A stretch of 64,000 bases of DNA from Lachnospiraceae bacterium. GTDB lineage: Bacteria > Bacillota > Clostridia > Lachnospirales > Lachnospiraceae. This document shows positions 36,406 through 43,700 of this stretch, piece by piece (within the stretch, counting starts at the first letter, position 1; the number at the start of each line of letters is the position of its first letter). The stretch is from positions 22,364 to 86,363 of the forward strand of contig FZRB01000018.1 of NCBI GenBank assembly GCA_900199595.1. The letters are read 5' to 3'. Position numbers and translations under genes: made by a program. The notes beneath the pieces were generated by a model. The model worked only from the letters and a program-made list of their open reading frames with translations. It was not told the DNA's origin and did not search any database.

Positions 36406-38115
36406 ATGATATCAATTTTCTATTTTATGACATTTATCACCTCTCTTGTGCTTTCTCTCATCTACATCTACGAATGGCACAAGCATTTTGAGGTTAACAT
36501 ATCCCTTATCTTCACTCTTATCCCTATAGCCAACCTGGGATATCTGTTTGCTTGGAATGCCCAGACTAAAGAAAGCTATATTCTTGCAGTTAAGATCATA
36601 TACATCGGATCCTGTTTTATGATTTTTTTCATAAACATGAGTGTGTTCAGACTTTGCGGAATCATAGTAAAGAGATGGGTGCGTACACTGCTTTTTCTGA
36701 TCAGTCTTCTGATGTATGTCGGAGTTCTGACCATAGGATATTTCCCAGTATTTTATAAGAGACTCTTCTTCCAGAGAAATGAAAACCGGATCATAGTGGC
36801 AAAGGAATACGGTCCTCTGCACACCGTACTGTTTGTTTACCTGGGAATATTCTTTATATGCAGTCTTTGCGCGATCTTATATTCGCTTCACAGAAAAAGA
36901 CAGATATCAAAGGAAATACTTCATCTCCTTATACTGCCTGAGGCCGTTACATTTCTTGGGTATGTGGGGACAAATGTAATCTCCAAGCATATGGAGATCA
37001 CACCTCTTTCCTATAATCTGGCACAGCTTCTGTTTCTGCTTATTATAAGAAGAATGTCTCTTTATAACATAGATGATACAGTTATTGATTCCATGGTTCA
37101 GACCGGCGAAACCGGTTTCATATCAATCGATTTCAATCACAGGTATCTGGGAAGCAATGCAACTGCGAAGACTATCCTTCCCGAGCTTAATACTCTTCGT
37201 GTCGACCAGTCCATCGACAGCTATGAATCACTGAAGGATAATATCTCACACTGGCTGGCGCATTTTGAGGATGATAATGATGTTTCAAAAAATCTCTTTG
37301 TAAAAAGAAACCCCGAAGATGAGGATGATTTTCAGGTATTTGATGTTACCATCAATTATCTTTATATCGGTTCAAGAAAAAAGGGCTATCAGATATTCCT
37401 CCGCGATGATACCAAGAACCAGAAATATATCACACTTCTGGACAAATATAATAATGAACTGGAAGAAGAAGTGTCTGCCAAGACAGACCAGATAATAGAA
37501 ATGCACAACAACCTTATCTTAAGCATGGCTGTTGTAGTAGAAAGCCGTGACAATTCCACAGGAGGTCACATCAAAAGAACCAGCGACGGCGTCAAGATAC
37601 TGATAAATGAAATAAGAAAAGATAATAAGTTCAATATATCTGAAGAGTTCTGCAAGGATATAATCAAAGCCGCTCCTATGCATGATCTGGGAAAAATAGC
37701 CGTAGATGATGCTATTCTGAGAAAACCTGGAAGATTTACAGATGAAGAATTTGAGAAGATGAAGGTTCATGCAGCTGAAGGCGCTAAGATCGTTCACAAA
37801 ATCCTGAAGGATACAGACGACGAATCCTTTAAGATCGTTGCAGAAAATGTAGCTCATTATCATCACGAAAGAATAGACGGATCAGGTTATCCGGAAGGTC
37901 TGAAGGGCGATGAAATCCCTCTCGAGGCAAGAATAATGGCAATTGCCGACGTATACGATGCTCTGGTAAGCAAGAGAGTTTACAAGGAAAGCATGTCCTT
38001 TGAACAGGCAAATGCCATAATCATGGAGGGCATGGGAAAGCATTTCGATAAAAAACTTGAGGAGTACTATATAAAAGCACGCCCCAAGCTCGAAGAATAC
38101 TACAGTAATTTGTGA
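36406..38115 (+). CDS. Membrane HD-GYP phosphodiesterase with 7TM-like sensor
   Basis: A 569-residue protein. Six to seven N-terminal helices (residues 1-215) resemble the 7TM sensor fused to histidine kinases. A PAS-like segment follows (~225-345, ETGFISIDFNHRYLGSNATAK), a short coiled coil, then an HD-GYP domain from ~380. Key residues: RDNSTGGHIKRTSDGV, AAPMHDLGKIAVDD (HD) and HHERIDGSGYPEGLKGDEIPLEARIMAIADVYDALVSKRVYKES (GYP loop). It should degrade c-di-GMP or a related cyclic dinucleotide. I chose the ATG at 36406: the longer frame would start inside the palindrome at 36267-36297. The 3' end overlaps the convergent esterase gene by 16 bp. Confidence 0.9.
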   Translation: MISIFYFMTFITSLVLSLIYIYEWHKHFEVNISLIFTLIPIANLGYLFAWNAQTKESYILAVKIIYIGSCFMIFFINMSVFRLCGIIVKRWVRTLLFLISLLMYVGVLTIGYFPVFYKRLFFQRNENRIIVAKEYGPLHTVLFVYLGIFFICSLCAILYSLHRKRQISKEILHLLILPEAVTFLGYVGTNVISKHMEITPLSYNLAQLLFLLIIRRMSLYNIDDTVIDSMVQTGETGFISIDFNHRYLGSNATAKTILPELNTLRVDQSIDSYESLKDNISHWLAHFEDDNDVSKNLFVKRNPEDEDDFQVFDVTINYLYIGSRKKGYQIFLRDDTKNQKYITLLDKYNNELEEEVSAKTDQIIEMHNNLILSMAVVVESRDNSTGGHIKRTSDGVKILINEIRKDNKFNISEEFCKDIIKAAPMHDLGKIAVDDAILRKPGRFTDEEFEKMKVHAAEGAKIVHKILKDTDDESFKIVAENVAHYHHERIDGSGYPEGLKGDEIPLEARIMAIADVYDALVSKRVYKESMSFEQANAIIMEGMGKHFDKKLEEYYIKARPKLEEYYSNL

Positions 38116-39038
38116 GGAATATACTGAGTGATAAAATTGATATTATCCACCAGTATTCTTTCAGTTTCGGGAGTCCTCGTTCCCATAGTAGCAAATGCAT
38201 GAAATGCGCCCTTCATCTGCACCATTTTGACAGGTGTTTTTGCATCCCTGCATTTTTTATAAATAGCCATTGAATCTGCATAAAGTGTTTCATTGTAATC
38301 ACAGGTTAAGAATACCGGCGGGAAGTTACTATAATCCCCATAAACCGGAGATATATACGGATTCGAAGGATCGGCATCTCCTGCATAAGCTATTTTCATA
38401 GGCTCAATAAAGCCCGATTTCACTGTAAAATCATCTATCTCATGCTGAGATCTGTCCAGTATTCCGGTAAAATCAACCAATGGACTATGTGCTATGACAG
38501 CTGCAATACTTCTGCGGCCTCTGTCTCTTGCCTTAAGAGCAAGCGCAAGACATAGATTTCCTCCAGCACTCTCCCCAGCCAGCACTATCTTCGAATCAGG
38601 GTACTTCTTTCTTATAGTACGAAGAATATTGTAACAGTCTTCAATCCCATCTGGAAATGTACTCTCAGGCGAAAGTCTGTACTCAGCTGATATGACCCTG
38701 TAGCCCGAATATGAAGCTAGACTGGAGCAGTACGCTCTTGATGCTGAAGCACAGCCGGATACAAAACCTCCCCCATGAATATACAGAATAACAGCATCAT
38801 TTTTCACATCATCAGGAAGAAGAAGTTCTGATACAGTTCCACCTATAGGAACGCGATACCCCTTCACGCCCTTTTCCTTCGGAAGAAATGTATAACTGAC
38901 ATTTGGTATGATACGGGCTTTCTCCCAGTCCACTGTCAGCATATTCTCATCAAATTCCCTGCCCTTTGTAAGAAGTCTGACAACATTTTTGCACTTGGTC
39001 ATCTCCTTACTGGTGGCCGTTCTGATAGCTATAGACAT
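38100..39038 (-). CDS. Alpha/beta hydrolase, hormone-sensitive-lipase-like esterase
   Basis: A 312-residue intracellular esterase. The oxyanion motif is YIHGGGFVSGCAS; the nucleophile elbow is AGESAGGNLCLA; the acid is in LTCDYNETLYADS; and the base His is in KGAFHAFATMG. This is the HSL/family IV acetyl-esterase arrangement, acting on short acyl esters such as acetylated sugars. It has no signal peptide. Upstream, 36 bp away, is the end of the sensor kinase gene, so it may be the last gene of the regulator operon. Confidence 0.9.
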   Translation of the reverse strand: MSIAIRTATSKEMTKCKNVVRLLTKGREFDENMLTVDWEKARIIPNVSYTFLPKEKGVKGYRVPIGGTVSELLLPDDVKNDAVILYIHGGGFVSGCASASRAYCSSLASYSGYRVISAEYRLSPESTFPDGIEDCYNILRTIRKKYPDSKIVLAGESAGGNLCLALALKARDRGRRSIAAVIAHSPLVDFTGILDRSQHEIDDFTVKSGFIEPMKIAYAGDADPSNPYISPVYGDYSNFPPVFLTCDYNETLYADSMAIYKKCRDAKTPVKMVQMKGAFHAFATMGTRTPETERILVDNINFITQYIPHKLL

Positions 39039-39074
39039 ATGTCCTCCCCATAGTAAACTGATGTATCGAAATAA

Positions 39075-40382
39075 CTATACCTTCTTTACAAGCAGTTCGA
39101 CAGTAAATCCATTATCATTATAGTATTCCATTCCTCCACCCTGTTTTTCCATATACCACTTTACAAGATAGAGTCCCAGGCCATAACCATTCTTATCCTT
39201 CGTGTCCTTACCACGATAAAACTTTTCAGTAAGGAGCGGCAGCTCTTCATCATCCACTCCGGGACCGCTGTCACTTACCTTTATCCTGATAAATCTTATG
39301 GTGTTTCCATCCAGATCATACGCCGCCTCTGTCTCCTCAAAGCTTACATGTATATCAGTCCCGGCATACTTATATGAGTTCCCGACTATGTTATCGATAA
39401 CCTGTTCCATCCTGAGACTGTCCATATAAACCAGACATTCAGGTATGTGATTATCAAGTATTATTTTTCCATAATTTTTAAGGCGAAGGAAATAATTCTC
39501 TATCTGCTTTGAATCCTTCTCTGATACATTTGTCTGCAGTTCATCTATCTCTTCCATCGTAACATGGAATACATTCTGAACAAGCTGGTTTATCATCTCA
39601 GCCTTTTCAGATATATATCCAACCTTTTCCTTCATGTCCTCAGCAAATCTTATTTCATCATCGGACTCAGCACTTTTCTCCCTTTTTATGAGGTTCATAT
39701 CCATAACCTCACAGGTAGCCTTGATAGTTGAAACAGGAGTTTTTATATCATGACTGATCTCACCCACAAGCTCTCTTTTGGCCTTCTCAGCCTCAGCCTC
39801 TCTCTTACGTGACCTGATCAGTTCCTCTCTCATCTGGTCAAAGCTCTCAGTAAAATTACCAAAAAGATTGTCCTTTCTCATAGGAAGAGTAACCTCAAGA
39901 TTACCCTTTGCTATCTCACCGGAAAAAGACTCAAAATCACGGATAGGTCTCACTATGCTAAAATATAGAAACACAAGGAATATATATCCGGCTGCCAGAA
40001 TGGCAAACCACATAATTATCACTGCCTTAAGGAGTGTATTCTCTTTATCTTCATACACATCGCTGAGATCATTCCAGGCTATCTTACCGATTATCTCTCC
40101 CTCAGGTGCAAAATCTATAACCAGTGCACCCTCTCTGTAAAACTTTGTGATTTCGGCCTCCACCAGCTCAGTTGTAAGAATGATCGAACAATCATACTGT
40201 TTTTCCAAAGCTTCTATGGTCTCTCCGGCATTATAATCATCATAGATATCATACTGCATTCTGTTATATTCAGTTATATCCCTGCCCTTAAAATCTGTGC
40301 TTTTATTTATGTACATCAGTAAAATGAAAGCAATCACCATAAGCACAGTAAAAATAATGGCTATTTTAATCAGCTGCTTCAT
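39075..40382 (-). CDS. Two-component sensor histidine kinase
   Basis: A 435-residue kinase. Helix 1 is at residues ~7-25, an extracellular sensor of ~90 residues follows, helix 2 lies near 120-145, then HAMP (FSIVRPIRDFESFSGEIAKGNLEV), HisKA with GEISHDIKTPVSTI (phospho-acceptor His) and an HATPase domain with MEQVIDNIVGNSYKYAG (N box), VSDSGPGVD (G1) and GYGLGLYLVKWYMEKQGG (G2). It forms a tight pair with the response regulator gene, which ends 3 bp upstream. The extracellular ligand is unknown. Confidence 0.94.
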   Translation of the reverse strand: MKQLIKIAIIFTVLMVIAFILLMYINKSTDFKGRDITEYNRMQYDIYDDYNAGETIEALEKQYDCSIILTTELVEAEITKFYREGALVIDFAPEGEIIGKIAWNDLSDVYEDKENTLLKAVIIMWFAILAAGYIFLVFLYFSIVRPIRDFESFSGEIAKGNLEVTLPMRKDNLFGNFTESFDQMREELIRSRKREAEAEKAKRELVGEISHDIKTPVSTIKATCEVMDMNLIKREKSAESDDEIRFAEDMKEKVGYISEKAEMINQLVQNVFHVTMEEIDELQTNVSEKDSKQIENYFLRLKNYGKIILDNHIPECLVYMDSLRMEQVIDNIVGNSYKYAGTDIHVSFEETEAAYDLDGNTIRFIRIKVSDSGPGVDDEELPLLTEKFYRGKDTKDKNGYGLGLYLVKWYMEKQGGGMEYYNDNGFTVELLVKKV

Positions 40383-40385
40383 CGG

Positions 40386-41111
40386 CTATATCTCCAGTAT
40401 ATACCCCGTACCCCATACCGTTTTAATCATCTTCGGATTGTTGGGATCTTCCTCCAGCTTCTCTCTCAGTTTTCTGATATGGACATTCAGCGTCCCATCG
40501 CTGAAAAATGTATCTCCCCATACCTCTTCAAACAGCGTGTCCTTCTGAACGATAGTATTTCTATGATCATAAAGAGATTTTAAAAGTGCAAATTCCTTTG
40601 CCTTAAGACTTATTTTTTCGCCCTTATATATTACAGACATAGTCGGTGCATCAAGCTTTAATACTGAGCTTTCTTCCTGATCACTATTTGTGTCATCCTT
40701 ATCATTTCTGTCTGCTGATATACCGTCCTGATTTGCCGCACCTATCTGCTGCATTCTTCTTAGATTCGCCTTAACCTTTGCCAGAAGAATCGACAGGCTG
40801 TATGGCTTCTTTATATAATCATCTCCGCCGATACTAAGTGCTATCAGCACGTCATCATCACTCTGTCTTGCACTGATGAATAATATTGGTGCTATATTCT
40901 CTTCTCTGATCTTCTTGCACACCTCAAAGCCTGAACCGTCTCCAAGATTAATATCCAGAAGAATAAGCTGCACTGTATTTTTTTCAAGAAAATCAAAGCA
41001 GGCCTTAGCACTGCCAACATAAGCAGCAGTGACATCAAACATCTGGAAATATTCAGCCGTCATTTTGGCAAGCTCTACCTCATCATCCACAATAAGACAA
41101 TCGTAATTCAT
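40386..41111 (-). CDS. OmpR-family response regulator
   Basis: A 241-residue regulator. The receiver domain has DDE near the N-terminus, the phospho-acceptor Asp in LILLDINLGDGSGFEV, ISARQSDDD and the conserved Lys in YIKKPYS. A long, acidic linker (about residues 125-155) leads to a winged-helix DNA-binding domain ending VWGTGYILEI. The ATG at 41111 follows GAGGGG; the upstream in-frame start is not supported. Targets are unknown, but the ABC system at 32.8-36.1 kb is a candidate. Confidence 0.93.
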   Translation of the reverse strand: MNYDCLIVDDEVELAKMTAEYFQMFDVTAAYVGSAKACFDFLEKNTVQLILLDINLGDGSGFEVCKKIREENIAPILFISARQSDDDVLIALSIGGDDYIKKPYSLSILLAKVKANLRRMQQIGAANQDGISADRNDKDDTNSDQEESSVLKLDAPTMSVIYKGEKISLKAKEFALLKSLYDHRNTIVQKDTLFEEVWGDTFFSDGTLNVHIRKLREKLEEDPNNPKMIKTVWGTGYILEI

Positions 41112-41149
41112 TATTAATCCCCTCTTCCTCACCTGACTCAGAGTAATAA

Positions 41150-42598
41150 TTATTTACAATCCTCGTCACAGCCTTCACAACTAAAGTCTTCTCCCGCTGT
41201 AGCTCCCTTCACAGGTTCCAGACCCAGAGCATCATGTGCCACCTGTATCATTATGGCACACTCTATTCTCTTTCTGAAAAGCTCGCAGCCATACTCATAA
41301 ATACCCTTTACATCACCTGTGGCATGATACGCATTTGCCGCACAGCCTCCCGAGCAGTAATGCATAGCCCAGCAGCCACGGCAGTCAGGTCTGGCGTAAG
41401 CATTACAAACACGGAACTCCTCCTGCCTGTCCTTATTAGTAACGCCTTCCCACAGATCACCGAGCTTGAACTTCTCATCACCTACAAACTGATGACAGGG
41501 ATACAGATCACCCCATGGAGTAACAGCCATATATTCTGTTCCGGAACCACAGCCGGAAATTCTTTTATAGATACACGGTCCTGACTTAAGATCGATCATA
41601 TAATGATAAAATGTAAACCCATTACCCTCTATGTCTCTCTTAAGCATTTCCTTTGCAAGAATCTCATACTGCTCCTTAAGAACCGGGAGATCCTCAGCAG
41701 TCAGAGCCAGAGGATCACCCGGCTTTGAAACAACAGGCTCCATGGACAGCTCCTTAAATCCAAGATCTGCCATAGTGAAAATATCCTCTGTAAAATCAGT
41801 ATTAAGATGAGTAAAGGTTCCTCGCATATAATAATTTTTGCCGCCTCTGGCCTTCACGAGTTTCTGGAACTTAGGAATGATCTTATCAAAGCTTCCATTT
41901 CCCTGATAATCAACTCTGGTCCTGTCATGAACCTCCTTACGACCATCCAGAGAAAGAACCACATTACTCATTTCCTGATTACAGAAATCAATCACATCAT
42001 CATCTATCAACATACCATTTGTGGTAAGAGTAAATCTGAAATTCTTTCCATGCTCTTTTTCAATGGATCTTGCATATCTTACAATATCTTTACATACCTC
42101 CCAATTCATGAGAGGCTCACCGCCGAAGAAATCCACTTCAAGATTATGCCTGCTGCCACTATGTTCTATCAGGAAATCAATAGCTCTCTTTCCCACTTCC
42201 AGACTCATAAGAGCCCTCTCGCCATTATACTTGCCCTGACTGGCAAAGCAGTACTCGCAGTTTAAGTTACAGGTATGAGACACATGAAGACATAGAGCCT
42301 TGATAACATCACCGCTCCTCTTCTTGAACTCACCTGCCAGCGGTTCAAAAGTGTCGGGGGTATAGAGCTTATGATTATCCACAAGAGTCCTTACATCATC
42401 TATGCAGAGACGCACCTCTTCCTCAGTAACATCATCTCTGTCACCATACCTCTCCAGAATTATGTTAACCAGTTCATCTTCATCCTTCTCCGGAAAGAGC
42501 TCGATTATGTCATAAGCGACATCATCCACACTGTGCACCGAACCCGAGCAGGTATCCAGCACTATATTATAACCATTCAATTTATATTGATGTACCAC
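41150..42598 (-). CDS. scfB: SCIFF peptide maturase (radical SAM/SPASM thioether-forming enzyme)
   Basis: A 482-residue protein starting at GTG 42598, ten bases after GGAGG, so the product begins (M)VHQYKLNGYNIVLD as in other SCIFF maturases; the longer frame to 42727 runs into the hairpin cluster. Order of parts: a peptide-binding N-terminal domain; the radical-SAM cluster CxxxCxxC at about C110, C114 and C117 (SHTCNLNCEYCFASQGKY); FFGGEPLMN; TTNGMLI; and a SPASM region with auxiliary cluster cysteines (SGCGSGTEYMAVTPWGDLYPCHQF, CRGCWAMHYCSGGCAANA, YEYGCELFRKR). It ends with CEGCDEDC. It installs Cys-to-Thr thioether bridges on the peptide encoded upstream. Unusually, 711 bp separate it from that peptide gene. 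Confidence 0.95.
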   Translation of the reverse strand: MVHQYKLNGYNIVLDTCSGSVHSVDDVAYDIIELFPEKDEDELVNIILERYGDRDDVTEEEVRLCIDDVRTLVDNHKLYTPDTFEPLAGEFKKRSGDVIKALCLHVSHTCNLNCEYCFASQGKYNGERALMSLEVGKRAIDFLIEHSGSRHNLEVDFFGGEPLMNWEVCKDIVRYARSIEKEHGKNFRFTLTTNGMLIDDDVIDFCNQEMSNVVLSLDGRKEVHDRTRVDYQGNGSFDKIIPKFQKLVKARGGKNYYMRGTFTHLNTDFTEDIFTMADLGFKELSMEPVVSKPGDPLALTAEDLPVLKEQYEILAKEMLKRDIEGNGFTFYHYMIDLKSGPCIYKRISGCGSGTEYMAVTPWGDLYPCHQFVGDEKFKLGDLWEGVTNKDRQEEFRVCNAYARPDCRGCWAMHYCSGGCAANAYHATGDVKGIYEYGCELFRKRIECAIMIQVAHDALGLEPVKGATAGEDFSCEGCDEDCK

Positions 42599-42679
42599 TA
42601 CTAACGTACCTCCGTTTATTATTGTATGCTTTTTTAGATTATTTCCGCGTCGAGCTGTAACTTCGCTGTCACGAGATGA

Positions 42680-42920
42680 TATGCCTGAGAGGACTCTACT
42701 TGAGCCATATCGCTTTGCGATATGCAAGACTTGCTGAGCAAGTCTTGGTTCTGCTATGCAGAACGCTTCTGTCCTTTGGACAGACCCTCGATTCTACGAA
42801 TCGAGAGCTAAATCGTACGGTTCGGGTACCCCTAGCGGTCGCTTCGCTCGCTAAGCTCTCGCTTCGTCTTTGACTCGCGAATCGCTAAGCGCCGAGACCC
42901 GAAACGGTCCCTCAGGCATA
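42680..42920. repeat. Multibranched hairpin cluster
   Basis: A long-range stem TATGCCTGAG (42680-42689) with CTCAGGCATA (42911-42920), continuing GGA/TCC past a bulge, encloses a row of perfect hairpins. These are CATATCGC-TTT (42706-42724), CAAGACTTG with a 5-base loop (42725-42747), GTTCTGC-TAT (42748-42764), TCTGTCC-TTT (42768-42784) and CTCGATTC-TAC (42787-42805). A second long-range pairing TTCGGGT/ACCCGAA (about 42821/42897) lies inside. Neighbouring hairpins almost touch, giving a cloverleaf-like fold of about 240 bases. Confidence 0.75.
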
Positions 42921-43009
42921 CACTCGTGCCCAGCTGCGTCAGCTCGTTCGCGACTTTACGTATCATCGCATGTCCTACTTCATTAGCTTGCTTGCGACAA
43001 TATGTAGCT

Positions 43010-43245
43010 ACATGATTTGTGATTATATACTCAATGAATCGATAGCTTGATTTTCGTCAAATTCGAAGAGATAGCTTCGCGAGTTATACCGCGAGCGAAA
43101 TTGTCTGAAGTCCAAATGCCTTCCTTATATGATAAAGGGCATTTGGACGAGTTAAAGCCGAGCGGTTTTTAACTCGCAGAAGGTGTCTCAAAGAATTTAG
43201 AAAATCACTAGCGTGATTCATGAGTATACTAATCACAAATCATGT
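43010..43245. repeat. 236-bp element with 31-bp terminal inverted repeats (MITE-like)
   Basis: Left arm 43010-43040 begins ACATGATTTGTGATTA; the complement of 43215-43245 is the same except for one indel at two places. Between them are further hairpins, including GTCCAAATGCC with its complement (43110-43148) and CGAGTTAAA with its complement (43148-43176). There is no coding sequence. Such layout fits a non-autonomous miniature transposable element. Confidence 0.6.
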
Positions 43246-43278
43246 ACAATAATATCCAAAAAAGCATACAACCAGAAA

Positions 43279-43300
43279 CGCCGCCACGTTAGTGGCGGCG
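43279..43300 (-). terminator. Attenuating hairpin after SCIFF peptide gene
   Basis: A 9-bp perfect GC-rich stem CGCCGCCAC with a 4-base loop, 9 bp after the peptide stop codon. On the minus strand it is followed by TTTCTGG, and then a T6 run 20 bp later. It could partly stop transcription so that peptide mRNA exceeds maturase mRNA, or protect the 3' end. Confidence 0.6.
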
Positions 43301-43309
43301 CATCTTCAT

Positions 43310-43459
43310 TTACTCCTCTGATGTGTTCTCACACTTCTGATTTGCAACACCACAGCTGGTCTTGCATGCACTCTGGCATGATGTCTGGCACTCGCCGCAT
43401 CCGCCTGTCTTTGCACTTTCACAGAGGTCTCTTGTTTCAAGAGTCTTAATTCTCTCCAT
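43310..43459 (-). CDS. scfA: SCIFF ribosomal peptide precursor
   Basis: A 49-residue peptide with the SCIFF core GGCGECQTSCQSACKTSC, from C21 to C36, followed by GVANQKCEN. This is the precursor family whose name means six cysteines in forty-five residues. Here there are seven Cys (13, 21, 24, 28, 32, 36 and 43), because C13 lies in the leader (TRDLCESAKTGG). Known members carry Cys-Thr thioether links; several Thr and Ser residues are present. The start ATG at 43459 has GGAG about 8 bases upstream. It lies on the same strand as and upstream of the maturase gene. The final function of mature SCIFF peptides is still unknown. Confidence 0.95.
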   Translation of the reverse strand: MERIKTLETRDLCESAKTGGCGECQTSCQSACKTSCGVANQKCENTSEE

Positions 43460-43505
43460 AACTTTATCTCCTATCTATTAAACTTTAAAAATATTATCAT
43501 AAATA

Positions 43506-43700
43506 CTAACACTTATCAAGACTTGAATCTTTACACTGTGATTCATACCAGAGAAGGAAAGGCATAATACAGTCTATATCGTCTATTATCTCTTCGATAA
43601 CCTCTCCGATCTCATGCATCTCGAATCTTTCTTTCTCAAGCATATCCAGCTTCTCACGAAGCACGATCATTTCGTCTGTAAGTGAAGAATTACTGATCAA
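43506..43700 (-). CDS. Small acidic helical protein, unknown
   Basis: A 64-residue frame that starts at TTG 43700, overlapping the glycogen phosphorylase stop by 11 bp, with GGTGG upstream, which suggests translational coupling. The product is acidic and probably two helices (DEMIVLREKLDMLEKERFEMHEIGEVIEEIIDDIDCIM), with a Cys-containing tail SQCKDSSLDKC. Length, helical content and the SxxLDK tail vaguely recall Spo0E-like phosphatases, but the SQELD signature is not intact. An internal ATG 10 codons in is an alternative start without a ribosome site. Confidence 0.5.
   Translation of the reverse strand: MISNSSLTDEMIVLREKLDMLEKERFEMHEIGEVIEEIIDDIDCIMPFLLWYESQCKDSSLDKC

Larger units (their letters stand above)
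42622..43271. repeat. Outer inverted repeat bounding ~650-bp block
   Basis: Left arm 42622-42643 and the complement of the right arm 43251-43271 share TTGTATGCTTTTTT, then (A/G)GAT(T)ATT. The right arm lies just after the peptide gene's hairpin and the left arm just before the maturase ribosome site, so the block neatly fills the gap. It may mark an inserted element, or the base of a large fold in the shared transcript. Confidence 0.6.
42599..43309. other. Highly structured 711-bp gap between SCIFF peptide and maturase genes
   Basis: There is no convincing coding sequence here; the plus-strand 65-codon frame at 42676-42873 is made entirely of hairpin arms. The region contains an outer inverted repeat (42622-42643 with 43251-43271), a multibranched hairpin cluster (42680-42920), an inner 31-bp inverted repeat (43010-43040 with 43215-43245), hairpins at 43110-43148 and 43148-43176, and a terminator-like stem after the peptide gene. 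G+C in parts is visibly higher than in nearby gaps. Confidence 0.75.

Noticed and set aside
41807..42265. 152-codon plus-strand frame opposite the SCIFF maturase gene
   Set aside because: It is antisense to conserved radical-SAM motifs, and no independent coding evidence was seen.
42676..42873. 65-codon plus-strand frame in the SCIFF gap
   Set aside because: It is composed wholly of palindromic hairpin arms, has no ribosome site, and the translation looks like random Leu/Arg-rich sequence.
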